From Aestuariirhabdus litorea (GTDB lineage: Bacteria > Pseudomonadota > Gammaproteobacteria > Pseudomonadales > Aestuariirhabdaceae), in the NCBI RefSeq assembly GCF_003864255.1, contig NZ_QWEZ01000001.1:806001-870000 (forward strand): a DNA stretch of 64,000 nucleotides. Reading direction: 5' to 3'. This document shows positions 8,345 to 17,657 of this stretch, in pieces. Each line of letters starts with the position of its first letter. The stretch's first letter is position 1. The position numbers were made by a program, and so were the translations under genes. The notes beneath the pieces are model-generated. The model was not told the DNA's origin. It worked only from the letters and a program-made list of their open reading frames with translations, and did not search any database.

Positions 8345-9267
8345 TGGAACAGGGAATGGACGAGGCGCGCGCCAGAATCCTCATTGTGGATGACCAGAAA
8401 GTGAACCTTGATATTCTGGTCAACCTGTTGGAGGACAGTTACGAGATTGCCGTCGCCAAAAGCGGTGAGGCGGCGCTGCGGGCCGTTGAAGCTGATATGC
8501 CGGACCTCATTCTGCTGGATGTGGTGATGCCGGGTATCGATGGAACCGAGGTTTGCCGCCGCCTGCAAAGTGAGCCGGGCACCCGGCATATCCCCATTAT
8601 TTTTATCACTGCCAAAAGCTCGGTTGAGTCAGAAGCTGAGGGGCTCGAGCTGGGGGCGGTGGATTACATTACCAAACCCTTTAATCCCGCGGTTGTGAGG
8701 GCCCGTGTGGCCAACCATATTCGGCTTAAACGATACCAGGACCAGCTCGAAGCCTTGAATACCCGTGACCCGCTGACGGGGATTGCCAACCGGCGTCGCT
8801 TTGACCGCTATCTGGAGCATGAAGGGCGCTCGGCCATTCGTTCGGGGGCGCCGCTGTCGTTGTTGATGATGGATATCGACTACTTCAAACCCTATAACGA
8901 CAATTACGGGCACCCGGTCGGGGATGAGTGTCTCAAACAGGTGGCCAGGGCCCTGGTGGGGGCCGTGGACCGATCAATCGACCTGGTGGCCCGCTACGGG
9001 GGCGAGGAGTTTGCGGCCGTCCTTCCGGGTACCAGTGAGGCGGGTGCCTTGAAAGTGGCGGAAGCCATGCGCAAGGCGGTGCGTGCGCTGGGAATTAAAC
9101 ACCAGCACTCACAGGTGGCCGATTGCGTCACCATCAGCATAGGGGTGGGTACCGGGGTAATCACCCGGCACGATCAACCGATGCAGCTACTGGAGCAGGT
9201 CGACGCGGCGCTTTACCGGGCCAAGGCCCAGGGGCGGGATCGGGTGGTTGGCTGCCAGCAGCCCTGA
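8341..9267 (+). CDS. Response regulator diguanylate cyclase (REC-GGDEF)
   Basis: 308 residues. Its ATGA overlaps the kinase stop, so the two are translationally coupled. The N-terminal receiver has the acidic pair in ILIVDDQ and the phosphoacceptor in LILLDVVMPGIDG. The C-terminal GGDEF domain carries the active-site motif GGEEF, and an RxxD product-inhibition site (RSID) sits five residues before it. The protein should make c-di-GMP under control of the preceding kinase and be subject to feedback inhibition. A terminator follows about 35 bases after the stop. Confidence 0.95.
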   Translation: MMEQGMDEARARILIVDDQKVNLDILVNLLEDSYEIAVAKSGEAALRAVEADMPDLILLDVVMPGIDGTEVCRRLQSEPGTRHIPIIFITAKSSVESEAEGLELGAVDYITKPFNPAVVRARVANHIRLKRYQDQLEALNTRDPLTGIANRRRFDRYLEHEGRSAIRSGAPLSLLMMDIDYFKPYNDNYGHPVGDECLKQVARALVGAVDRSIDLVARYGGEEFAAVLPGTSEAGALKVAEAMRKAVRALGIKHQHSQVADCVTISIGVGTGVITRHDQPMQLLEQVDAALYRAKAQGRDRVVGCQQP

Positions 9268-9301
9268 CGGGACAATAGGGTCGACGACGCGCCGGGCCCA
9301 T

Positions 9302-9333
9302 AAAAAAAGAGAGGTCAGGGCCTCTCTTTTTTT
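9302..9333. terminator. Bidirectional rho-independent terminator
   Basis: GAGAGG (9309-9314) pairs with CCTCTC (9321-9326) around a 6-base loop. Seven A lie before the stem and seven T after it, extending the pairing and giving a U-run on either strand. It sits between the convergent diguanylate cyclase (stop 9267) and the methyltransferase-like gene (stop 9357) and would end both transcripts. Confidence 0.9.
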
Positions 9334-9356
9334 ATGCCGTACAACGACTGCACCGG

Positions 9357-10175
9357 TCACTCTTTGGGCTTGCGAAAGCGGAGAACAAAGCGGTCGCTTT
9401 CGCCGATGGCCTGATACTTTTCCCGGTCCTGATCCTTGAGGGCGTTGGTGGGCGGCAGGGTCCATACCCCTTTGGGGTGGTCTTTGGTATCGGCCGGGTT
9501 GGCGTTCACCTCAGAGCTCTCTTCGAAGATAAAACCGGCATTTTTCGCCAGCTGTTTCGTGTATTCCTCCGTCACATAACCCGTTTTGTCCATCTGCTCG
9601 ACCGAGGTTCCCGGTTTCGCACGGTGCTCAACAACACCCAGGACACCGCCCGGCTTGAGGGCTTTATAAAACTGCTCGAAGGCTTGCTGCTCAAACTTAA
9701 AGCGAATCCAGTTGTGGACGTTACGGAAGGTTAAGACCGCATCGGCGCTGCCTTCGGGGGCAATCTCGGCCTCTTCCGGTGGGAAAAACGAGGTCAGTTT
9801 GACCTTGCCGTAGAGCTCGGGGTTGGCGGCCAGTTTTTGGGAAAATCGCTTGCGGGCCGGTTTATAAAAGGGGAGAAAGTTGTTGTCGGGGAAATGGGCC
9901 GCATAGTACTGGCCGTTTGCAGCCAGGTAGGGGGCCAGGATCTCCGTCCACCAACCGCTGGCGGGCCAGATCTCCACCACCGTCATGTCCGGTGAAACAC
10001 CGAAGAAGCTGAGCACTTCGTAGGGGTGGCGAAATTCGTCGCGAGCCGCGTTTTTCTCGCTACGATGTTCGTTGCCAACGGCCGCCTGTAGCGGGTCCGC
10101 CAAGGCTTGCGTGGGCTGAAGAGCGACCAGGCCAAGGCCAGCGGCCAGTGCAACTGATTTGAGGAGTGATCCCAT
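9357..10175 (-). CDS. Exported class I methyltransferase-like protein (COG4798 type)
   Basis: 272 residues. The first about 26 residues are a Sec signal peptide (LLKSVALAAGLGLVALQPTQALA), placing the protein in the periplasm. The rest has a Rossmann methyltransferase layout: VVEIWPASGWWTEILAPYL replaces the usual DxGxGxG motif I, followed by ADAVLTFRNVHNW and LKPGGVLGVVEH. Exported methyltransferase-like proteins of this family are widespread, but with little SAM in the periplasm their activity is uncertain. AAAGGT 7 bases upstream supports the start. It lies 42 bases downstream of the large propeller kinase and may be cotranscribed with it. Confidence 0.8.
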   Translation of the reverse strand: MGSLLKSVALAAGLGLVALQPTQALADPLQAAVGNEHRSEKNAARDEFRHPYEVLSFFGVSPDMTVVEIWPASGWWTEILAPYLAANGQYYAAHFPDNNFLPFYKPARKRFSQKLAANPELYGKVKLTSFFPPEEAEIAPEGSADAVLTFRNVHNWIRFKFEQQAFEQFYKALKPGGVLGVVEHRAKPGTSVEQMDKTGYVTEEYTKQLAKNAGFIFEESSEVNANPADTKDHPKGVWTLPPTNALKDQDREKYQAIGESDRFVLRFRKPKE

Positions 10176-10217
10176 AGTTTTACCTTTTGTCCTGGAGTGG
10201 CACCCTTCCGTTGCTAA

Positions 10218-13200
10218 TTAACGCCAGCGGAAAAGCACCTTGTCCGTGATAGAGGTTTTCACCGCGATCTGTTGACGCTTCTGGAGCTGCTCGGGGTCAT
10301 CGGTGAGGCGTTCGAACAGTTCATTGTCGGCAGAGGGGGCCAAACAGTCAACACCCACCCAGGCGTTACGGCTACTGCGCTTGGCGGCGTAGAGCGCCAT
10401 GTCGGCAATATCAACCACTTGCGACCAGCCGATCCCCTGCGGGGTTTGCTTCGCGAACGGATAGGCCGCGTAGCCGATGGAGCAGGTGCGGCTGATGGTT
10501 TTCCCCTCATCATTGATGACGAATTGGGTGCCTTCGATGCGTGCCCGCATCCGTTCAGCCATCTCCGGGGCGAACTGGCGGTTGGTGTGGCGGGTGACCA
10601 CCAGGAACTCCTCGCCGCCCCAGCGAACGATATAGTCGCTTTCCCGCAGCACCTCGTGCAGAACCTCACTGATGCGTTTGAGTACCGTATCGCCGGCGGC
10701 ATGGCCGTAGGTATCGTTGACCGCCTTAAAGTGGTCAAGGTCCACCATATAGAACACGATGTCGGCGTTGTGAGGATCCTTGCCGGTATCCTTCCTGAGT
10801 GAATCGTAGTGGCGATCGATCAGTTGTACATCCTGATCAATGCGGGCGGTGAAGTAGCGGCGGTTGAAGAGACCGGTTAAGGGGTCAGTCTGCGCGATGC
10901 TCTCCAGGTCCTTGTAGGCATTTTGCAGGGAGTTGTTCAGCTCCAGCAGCTCAGCGGTTCGCTGCTTTACCTTCTCCTCCAGGTCGCGGTTGATATCCAG
11001 CAGCTGCAAGTGAGTCTGCACTCGTGATTGAAGCTCATATTTAGCCACGGGTTTGGTCAGGTAGTCATTGCCCCCAACGGCGAAACCCTCCACGATATCC
11101 TTGACCTGCGACTTGGCGGTCAGAAACAGGATGGGCAGATCGTTTACGGGGTTGAGTTTGCGCAGTTCCTTGCACACCTCATAGCCTGAAATCATCGGCA
11201 TCATGATATCGAGTAGCACCAGGTCAACGGGCGCGTGCTGCCGGGCAAGGCGCAGTGCCTCTTCACCCCCTCCCGCCTCGATCAGCTTGAAGTTGTAGCC
11301 ACTAAGGTAGTTTTTCAGCACCTGCCGGTTGACCGGCTCGTCGTCCACGATAAGGATCGTAAAGCGTTTGTTGGGATCCAGGGTTTCGATGTTGCCGCTG
11401 GAGGAGAGGATCTTGCGCTTGAGGGCATCCTCCTCAGGTAACGACTCTGGGTCCACCGGGGTCTCTGCAGACACACGCTCCGCTAGGATTGTCGTCATGT
11501 GGGCGTTTTCAGGCCGGTCCTCATCGAGGGGATCCTGTGCCTGCTGGCGATCGCTGGCGGTTAATTCAAAGCTGAAGCAGCAGCCTTCGCCTGGGCGGGA
11601 CTCGAGTTCGACCTCCGAGCCCATTTGCTGTGCCAGCTGGCGGGTCAGGGCAAGCCCCAGCCCGGTGCCACCATACTCCCGTGAGGTAGAGCCATCAGCC
11701 TGGCGGAAGGGCTCAAACACCAGTTCATGCTTGTCTTCGCTGATCCCTATCCCGCTGTCGCAAACCTCCACACGAACCCGGCCGTCCGCCTCGCTGACAC
11801 GGATCTCGATACTCCCCTGGTGGGTAAACTTGGTGGCGTTATGGACCAGGTTATGAAAAATCTGGTGGAGACCGCTTTCATGGCCCATGACCAGGGAGAG
11901 GGTATCAGGGAGGGTGGCGTTGAGGGTGACGGGCTTGCCACTGAGGAGCGGGCGCGACAGCGTAACCACCTCCCGAATGATGGGGCCAAGATCCACCGCC
12001 TCCAATGGGGCGTTCTGGTCCTGGGCACCCTCTGATTTGGCTTTGGCGAAGGTGAGTATGTTGTCCACCAGGTCGTTGAGCCGGCGGCCACTGCTGACGA
12101 TCATCTCCAGATTGCTGCGCATGCCGTCCGCTATCTGGTCATCGAGCATGGAGTCGGCAAGGCCAATGATGCCGTTGAGCGGTGTGCGAAGTTCGTGGGA
12201 GGTATTGGCCAGGAACTCGTCCTTCAAACTGTCGAGTTCCCGCAGTCGCCGGCTGATGGCCCGCTCCTGCTTCAGTTTTCTGTGCTGGTAGAGTACGTAG
12301 CCGGCCAGGGCTGAGATCGTCAGCAAAGCATAAATCAGGTAAGCCCACCAGGTACGCCAGGGGGGAGGAAGCACCACTAGCCTGAGGGGGAATTCGCGCT
12401 CTGCGCTGGCACCGTCCTTATTGGCGCCGCGCAGGCGAAAACGGTACTCACCACTGTCCAGGTTGGTGTAGGCCGCAAAAGGGCGTGAGGCATCGGTGTT
12501 GATCCACTGTGAGTCGAATCCCTCGAGCATGTATTGGTAGCTGTTGTTGGCCGGATCCACGTAATGCAGGGCGGCAAACTCCAGTGAGATCATTGATTGG
12601 CGGTGGTTGAGGGTAATCTGCCGGGTGCTGTTGATACTGCGGCTCAATAATTCACTCTCATCCCCTATACGAACGCTGCGGTTGAACAGGCGCAGATCGT
12701 TGAGCACAAGTTGGGGGGGGACCGAGTTGGGTTGCAGTGCGTTCGGGTTAAAGAGGTTGAAGCCGCTAATGCCCCCAAACACCAATTCTCCCGATGAGGT
12801 GACGGTCGAGGCCCGGGTATTGAACTCATCGGCCTGCAGGCCATCGGCTTCGGTATAGCGGCTGAACTGCTCGTTGCCAGGGTTGAGTCGAAACAATCCG
12901 CGATTGGTGCTCACCCAGACGGCGCCATCCCGGGCGATCTCCAGCGCGTAGATCACCTCGTTGGAGAGGCCCCGGTCCGCTCCAAAATGACGCAGCTCAC
13001 CGCTGGAAGGATCATACCGGCCTAGCCCCTTGCGAGTGCCAATCCAGAGACGCCCCTGATCATCAAGTCGTAGGGAAGAGATGCGAAGGTCCGGCAGCTG
13101 CTGGCCATCGAGACCGATAAGGAGCGAGGCCCGCCCGGTTTCGGGGTCGAATCGATGGACCCCCTGCATGGTACCCACCCAGAGCTGACCTTCAGCTGCG

Positions 13201-14741
13201 GGTAGGATCGCCGTGACGCGATCATCCCTCAGGGTGTCGGCGCCATCGATTTTATTGCCGTAGTGGATAAAGTCCCCGTTGGGCAGGTAGCGATTCAGAC
13301 CGCCTCCCCAGGTACCGATCCAGAGGTCACCCTCGGGCGCCAGATAGAGGCTGCGGATTTTATCACTGGTCAGGCTATTGGGGTTGTCCGGGCTGTGGCG
13401 CAGCCGGGTCACCTTCCCCGTTGACAGGTCCAGGCGATTGAGGCCGCCGGAGGCCGTTCCGGCCCAGATTACCCCGGACTTCTCATCGCCGGCCAGAGCC
13501 CAGATGCGGTTGTTGCTGAGGCTGCTGGGATTGTCGGGCTCGTGTTGCCATCCCCGGATCTGGTCCCGTGAGCGGTTTAACCGCTGCAGGCCATTGTCTG
13601 TGCCTATCCAGAGGTCACCGTTGCTGCTGGCATAAAAGGATCTGAGGGAGTTGGAGAACAGCGGTGTTCTGGAGGCGCGCTGGTGGAAATAGTGAAACCG
13701 TTGCTGGGCCAGCACATGCTTGTTGACCCCGCCCAGCAGGGTTCCGACCCAGATCACGCCGGAGCGGTCCCCGTAGATTTGGGTAATGTGGTCGTTGGAG
13801 AGGGTATGGGGGCTGTTCAGGTCGCTGTGTAGAAAGTCGAGCAGGCCTCCGTGCCAGATGAAGAGCCCCCGGTCGGTACCGATCCAGAGGCTGTTGTCCT
13901 CGGCTGACAGGTAGAGCGATTTGACATCGCGCCCCTGCAGCGGCTGGTTAATATAGGGCCTTAGCCTGGCCTGCTCCGGAAGCAGCTCAAGTACGCCCAG
14001 CTGGCCCGCCGCCAACAGAATAGATCCGTTTTGGGCCTTCAGCTGGTGCACCTCAAAGGCCTCGGTCGTTTCACCCCCTGCCTCGTAGGTGACCCGGCTG
14101 ATTGCGCCTGAGCCCAGGTCGGTGAGTTTATAGAGCCCCCTATCGGTACCGAGCCAGAGTGCCCCCTGGGCATCCTCGATGAGCGAACGGATATCGGGCT
14201 GTGAGCCATCCCCGGTGTTCAGGCTTATCGGCACAAAACGATCTTGCTCAGGCACATAATGGTTAAGGCCTGCTCGGGTTCCGACCCAGAGGCGGTTGTC
14301 CCCTCCAAGGTAGATCGTCTCAATTTGAGCGTTGCTGAGCCCCTGCTCGCTGGCGTAGTGATAGAAGCGGCCGTTGTCAGGGTCGAATCGGCTGAGGCCC
14401 GTACGGGTACCGACCCAGATCTGCCCCAGGTGGTCTTCTGCCAGCGCTGTGATAAAACTGTCTGACAGGGAAAAGGGGACCTGCTCTCGGGGCTGGTAGA
14501 CCTTGAAACGCAGGCCATCGTAACGGTTAAGGCCATCCTGGGTGCCGAACCAAAGGTAACCCCGGGAGTCCTGTAAAATGGCTGAAATGGTGTTCTGCGA
14601 GAGCCCGTCAGAGGCACCCAGCGCACTAAAGCGAATGTTACCGCTGACCGGCCCGGAGGCGGCGGCCGGAAGTGAAAATATGGTCCACAGGCACAACATG
14701 AAACTGGCAACAATGCTGTAGTGGACTCGTTTTCGTGTCAT
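10218..14741 (-). CDS. Propeller-sensor hybrid histidine kinase fused to receiver and GGDEF domains
   Basis: 1507 residues, fused in one chain. A signal/anchor helix comes first (about 8-28), then about 14 two-component-regulator propeller repeats (recurring WFGTQDGLNRY/WVGTRTGLSRF units) making two seven-bladed beta-propellers, a Y_Y_Y domain (about 690-785) and a TM helix (about 790-812). The cytoplasmic part has an H-box (FLANTSHELRTPLNGIIG), an ATPase (GTGLGLAL), a receiver (LVLLDIMMPMISG), a coiled coil and GGDEF with active site GGEEF and RxxD site RESD. This resembles hybrid two-component sensors of Bacteroidetes, but the output is c-di-GMP synthesis instead of DNA binding. Ligand unknown. 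Confidence 0.93.
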   Translation of the reverse strand: MTRKRVHYSIVASFMLCLWTIFSLPAAASGPVSGNIRFSALGASDGLSQNTISAILQDSRGYLWFGTQDGLNRYDGLRFKVYQPREQVPFSLSDSFITALAEDHLGQIWVGTRTGLSRFDPDNGRFYHYASEQGLSNAQIETIYLGGDNRLWVGTRAGLNHYVPEQDRFVPISLNTGDGSQPDIRSLIEDAQGALWLGTDRGLYKLTDLGSGAISRVTYEAGGETTEAFEVHQLKAQNGSILLAAGQLGVLELLPEQARLRPYINQPLQGRDVKSLYLSAEDNSLWIGTDRGLFIWHGGLLDFLHSDLNSPHTLSNDHITQIYGDRSGVIWVGTLLGGVNKHVLAQQRFHYFHQRASRTPLFSNSLRSFYASSNGDLWIGTDNGLQRLNRSRDQIRGWQHEPDNPSSLSNNRIWALAGDEKSGVIWAGTASGGLNRLDLSTGKVTRLRHSPDNPNSLTSDKIRSLYLAPEGDLWIGTWGGGLNRYLPNGDFIHYGNKIDGADTLRDDRVTAILPAAEGQLWVGTMQGVHRFDPETGRASLLIGLDGQQLPDLRISSLRLDDQGRLWIGTRKGLGRYDPSSGELRHFGADRGLSNEVIYALEIARDGAVWVSTNRGLFRLNPGNEQFSRYTEADGLQADEFNTRASTVTSSGELVFGGISGFNLFNPNALQPNSVPPQLVLNDLRLFNRSVRIGDESELLSRSINSTRQITLNHRQSMISLEFAALHYVDPANNSYQYMLEGFDSQWINTDASRPFAAYTNLDSGEYRFRLRGANKDGASAEREFPLRLVVLPPPWRTWWAYLIYALLTISALAGYVLYQHRKLKQERAISRRLRELDSLKDEFLANTSHELRTPLNGIIGLADSMLDDQIADGMRSNLEMIVSSGRRLNDLVDNILTFAKAKSEGAQDQNAPLEAVDLGPIIREVVTLSRPLLSGKPVTLNATLPDTLSLVMGHESGLHQIFHNLVHNATKFTHQGSIEIRVSEADGRVRVEVCDSGIGISEDKHELVFEPFRQADGSTSREYGGTGLGLALTRQLAQQMGSEVELESRPGEGCCFSFELTASDRQQAQDPLDEDRPENAHMTTILAERVSAETPVDPESLPEEDALKRKILSSSGNIETLDPNKRFTILIVDDEPVNRQVLKNYLSGYNFKLIEAGGGEEALRLARQHAPVDLVLLDIMMPMISGYEVCKELRKLNPVNDLPILFLTAKSQVKDIVEGFAVGGNDYLTKPVAKYELQSRVQTHLQLLDINRDLEEKVKQRTAELLELNNSLQNAYKDLESIAQTDPLTGLFNRRYFTARIDQDVQLIDRHYDSLRKDTGKDPHNADIVFYMVDLDHFKAVNDTYGHAAGDTVLKRISEVLHEVLRESDYIVRWGGEEFLVVTRHTNRQFAPEMAERMRARIEGTQFVINDEGKTISRTCSIGYAAYPFAKQTPQGIGWSQVVDIADMALYAAKRSSRNAWVGVDCLAPSADNELFERLTDDPEQLQKRQQIAVKTSITDKVLFRWR

Positions 14742-14915
14742 CTATCCTGGCCTGTTTTAAGGTCGTAGAGATCGTCTGGGAGAAACGGCACGTCCTGTAA
14801 AAAAAAACATCTACCTCAGAATGCTACCATAACAACGCCGCCAGCACGCAACCAGCTTTTATACACCCTGACGGCACCGGAGACAGTGAAAAACCAAGCT
14901 TTCGTGCAGCCGGGT

Positions 14916-14943
14916 TTGAGTGGAGCGGTCTCTGTCATATAGA
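14916..14943 (+). promoter_or_regulatory. Sigma-70 type promoter of the 14983 gene
   Basis: -35 TTGAGT (14916-14921) and -10 TATAGA (14938-14943) are separated by 16 bases, and the start codon lies 39 bases after the -10 box. This is the same box pair type as the tRNA-Pro promoter. It lies in the 241-base divergent region between the propeller kinase and the small gene. Confidence 0.5.
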
Positions 14944-14982
14944 ATCAGGTGACACCGCATAAGGGATTTTGGAGAGGGGAGC

Positions 14983-15306
14983 ATGCATACATCGGACAGC
15001 AACCGCTTACTGCTTGAGCTTGAAAAGAAACGGCGTGACATCAACAGGGCCATTATCAACCCCAGGATCGACGAACTCTCTCTGGACGACCTGGAGCCGA
15101 TCCTGTCGATGGTGGCCAATGCCCGTGCTGATTATCTTTGTGCGCTCTTTGCCCTGACCACCGGCGATACGGGCATCCCCAACGAGGATCAGGTTGAGGA
15201 GCTTCGTCTGCGCCGCCAGACCTTTGATGAGTTGGTCAGCGCCGTCAATGCGCTGGAAACCGTTATCCAGCGTGGTTATCTGGATGTAAAGGCTTCACGC
15301 GGTTGA
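14983..15306 (+). CDS. Small helical cytoplasmic protein, unknown function
   Basis: 107 residues with no signal peptide or membrane segment. It is strongly helical: a charged N-terminal helix (LLLELEKKRRDINRAI), a middle segment (LDDLEPILSMVANARADYLC) and a C-terminal heptad-like helix (RQTFDELVSAVNALETVI). GGAGAGGGGAGC just upstream is a good ribosome-binding site, there is a plausible promoter at 14916, and a strong terminator follows, so it is a real monocistronic gene. I do not recognise the family. Confidence 0.75.
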   Translation: MHTSDSNRLLLELEKKRRDINRAIINPRIDELSLDDLEPILSMVANARADYLCALFALTTGDTGIPNEDQVEELRLRRQTFDELVSAVNALETVIQRGYLDVKASRG

Positions 15307-15370
15307 GTCCAAGCCTGCAGTTAGCCAACGTGCGGCTGCTATGACGGACTGTGCCTGCCCACTGGATCAA

Positions 15371-15398
15371 CCGCCCCATTCTGGGGCGGTTTTCTTTT
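15371..15398 (+). terminator. Rho-independent terminator after the 14983 gene
   Basis: CCGCCCCA (15371-15378) pairs perfectly with TGGGGCGG (15382-15389) around a 3-base loop and is followed by TTTTCTTTT. It ends the small monocistronic unit 65 bases after the stop and isolates the glucosylglycerate cluster from it. Confidence 0.92.
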
Positions 15399-15589
15399 GT
15401 GCACCATTTCTGTGCGCCTTATGGGCTTCTCGGTGAGGGATTCGTCGCTAACTCTGGGCGCCGTTCCCTCTTCGGTACCCGTCTACCCCCTGTTATAGGC
15501 GGCGGGGAGAGAAAAAAGCCAAGTTGGCAAACATGCTGCATTGCTTATCCCATCAATGGAAGCATAAAGCAGGGGGCGGCAGCCGAGTT

Positions 15590-16438
15590 ATGGGTATTTC
15601 AGGTCAACGGGCAACGCTGATATTCAGCGATCTGGATGGTTGCCTGATCGATCACGATGGCTATGGCTATGCAGCCAGCGCCCAGACCCTGGCCGAACTT
15701 CGTACGCGTGTGCCCATCATATTAAACTCCAGCAAGACCTTTGCCGAAGTCGAGCAGTGGCAGCAGGAGCTGGCGCTCGACACCCCCTTCATCTTTGAAA
15801 ATGGCTCCGCCATCGCCTTTCCTCTGCACTGGAGCCCCAGCCTGCCCGCCAGCGCCTACCCTTACCGAAACCGGCTGGTGATCTCGTTGGCCGGGCCCCG
15901 AGAGCTGCTTTTGCACCGCTTAAGTGCTTTGGCCAACGACTACCGCTTTCAGGGGTTTTACAACATGTCGGTGGAGGAGGTGGTCAGCCACACGGGCCTG
16001 GACACTGAATCGGCCCGGCGTGCAAAGGAGCGACTCTTTACCGAGCCCCTGTTGTGGCAGGACGGGGAGGAGCAGCTTCTCGACTTTTCACAAGCCCTGG
16101 ATGCCGATGGGCTCTGTGTTCAGCGAGGGGGGCGTTTTGTGCACGTGATGGATCGGGTGGACAAGGCCATGGCCATGCGCACCCTGCAGATCATGCTCGA
16201 ACAGCGGGATAACACCTGCTACCAGACTCTGGCATTGGGAGACAGCGGCAATGACCGGCGTATGCTGGAGAGCGCCGATATTGCCTGCGTGGTGCGCAAG
16301 CCCTCAGGGGAACACCTGAAACTTAAACGGTCCCAGGGGGTGCACTATAGCACCGAGATCGGATCCTGCGGCTGGAACCAGCTGGTCAGGGAGCTGATGG
16401 CGCAGGGACTCATCAACGGGGAGAGAAATCATGGGTGA
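15590..16438 (+). CDS. HAD-IIB phosphatase, glucosyl/mannosyl-3-phosphoglycerate phosphatase type
   Basis: 282 residues from the ATG at 15590; the frame is open to 15524, but this ATG precedes the conserved part directly. HAD motif I is IFSDLDGCLIDHDG, motif II is ILNSSKTFAEVEQW (typical of mannosyl-3-phosphoglycerate phosphatases) and motif IV is ALGDSGNDRRMLESAD. It should remove the phosphate from 2-O-glucosyl-3-phosphoglycerate to give glucosylglycerate, a compatible solute. Its stop overlaps the start of the glycosyltransferase gene, and a glycoside phosphorylase follows, which supports this substrate over the mannosyl analogue. Confidence 0.85.
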   Translation: MGISGQRATLIFSDLDGCLIDHDGYGYAASAQTLAELRTRVPIILNSSKTFAEVEQWQQELALDTPFIFENGSAIAFPLHWSPSLPASAYPYRNRLVISLAGPRELLLHRLSALANDYRFQGFYNMSVEEVVSHTGLDTESARRAKERLFTEPLLWQDGEEQLLDFSQALDADGLCVQRGGRFVHVMDRVDKAMAMRTLQIMLEQRDNTCYQTLALGDSGNDRRMLESADIACVVRKPSGEHLKLKRSQGVHYSTEIGSCGWNQLVRELMAQGLINGERNHG

Positions 16439-17657
16439 CTTTTACCAGAACGGCATCATCACCACCTTGCATAACCTGTGTGACCGCCCGCTTGAGCAGT
16501 TGGAGGCGGAGTTGCAAAGTTTTTCCCGCACCCGTCCCATGGCGCTGGTCTTGCCTTCCCTGTTCTCCGAGCTGGAGGGGCCCGCCCTTAAAAATATTGT
16601 TGGCCATGTTCGCAACGCCTCCTACCTGAGCCAGATCGTGGTGGGGCTGGACCGCGCCGATGAAACGCAGTATCGCTTCGCACAGGAGTATTTCTCCCTC
16701 TTTCCCCAACCCTTTCGCATCCTCTGGAACGATGGGCCCCGCCTGAGGGCGATCGATGCCCAGTTGCAGGAGCAGGGGCTGGCGCCCCGCGAGATGGGAA
16801 AGGGGCGCAACGTCTGGTACTGCTTCGGCTATATACTCGCCTCCGGCAAGGCCCGTGCAGTGGCCTTGCATGACTGTGACGTGCTCACCTATACCCCCGA
16901 GATGCTTGCGCGCCTGATCTATCCGGTCGCCAACCCCAACTTCAGCTATGAGTTTTGCAAGGGCTACTATGCGCGAGTGGGGGGAAACAAGATTAACGGG
17001 CGGGTGAGTCGCTTGCTGGTGACCCCCCTGATACGAGCCCTCAAGTGCGTGTGCGGGCACTCCGACTACCTGGAGTATCTCGACAGCTATCGCTACCCTC
17101 TGGCGGGCGAGTTCTCCTTCCAGGTGGATGTGCTTAATGACCTTCGCATCCCCTCCGACTGGGGGCTTGAGATCGGGGTGCTGTCGGAGATGAAACGCAA
17201 CTATGCCACTAACCGGATCTGCCAGGTTGATATCGCCGATGTCTACGACCACAAGCATCAACCCCTCTCCAAGGAGGACGCCAGCAAGGGGCTCAGCAAA
17301 ATGAGCCACGATATCGCCAAGGCGATCTTCCGCAAGCTGGCGACCAATGGCGAGGTGTTCTCCAGCGAGCGCTTCAGGACCATCAAGGCGACCTACTATC
17401 GCATCGCCCTCGACTTTATCGAAACCTACCATAATGACGCGCGCATCAACGGTCTGGAGCTGGATCGTCACGATGAGGAGGAGGCGGTGGAGCTCTTTGC
17501 CCGTAACATCATGGAGGCGGGTAACTACTTCCTCGACAACCCGATGGAGAAGCCCTTTATCCCGAGCTGGAACCGGGTGATCTCGGCCCAGCCCGATATT
17601 TTGCAGCGCCTGTATGAGGCAGTGGAGGAGGATAACCAGGAGATGGGGGGACTATGA
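16431..17657 (+). CDS. Glucosyl-3-phosphoglycerate synthase-like glycosyltransferase (GT-A fold)
   Basis: 408 residues, no signal peptide. The metal/nucleotide-sugar motif is LHDCDVLTY with D148 and D150. The N-terminal strand MALVLPSLFSELEGPAL and the acceptor-side EFSFQVDVLNDL and SDWGLEIGVL match retaining glucosyl- and mannosyl-3-phosphoglycerate synthases. It should join a nucleotide-activated glucose to 3-phosphoglycerate. Coupled by overlap to the phosphatase upstream (8 bases) and to the phosphorylase downstream (4 bases). The exact sugar donor cannot be read from sequence; the partner genes favour glucose. Confidence 0.85.
   Translation: MGDFYQNGIITTLHNLCDRPLEQLEAELQSFSRTRPMALVLPSLFSELEGPALKNIVGHVRNASYLSQIVVGLDRADETQYRFAQEYFSLFPQPFRILWNDGPRLRAIDAQLQEQGLAPREMGKGRNVWYCFGYILASGKARAVALHDCDVLTYTPEMLARLIYPVANPNFSYEFCKGYYARVGGNKINGRVSRLLVTPLIRALKCVCGHSDYLEYLDSYRYPLAGEFSFQVDVLNDLRIPSDWGLEIGVLSEMKRNYATNRICQVDIADVYDHKHQPLSKEDASKGLSKMSHDIAKAIFRKLATNGEVFSSERFRTIKATYYRIALDFIETYHNDARINGLELDRHDEEEAVELFARNIMEAGNYFLDNPMEKPFIPSWNRVISAQPDILQRLYEAVEEDNQEMGGL

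Noticed and set aside
16413-17471. 352-codon minus-strand open frame
   Set aside because: Shadow of the glycosyltransferase gene, no motif.
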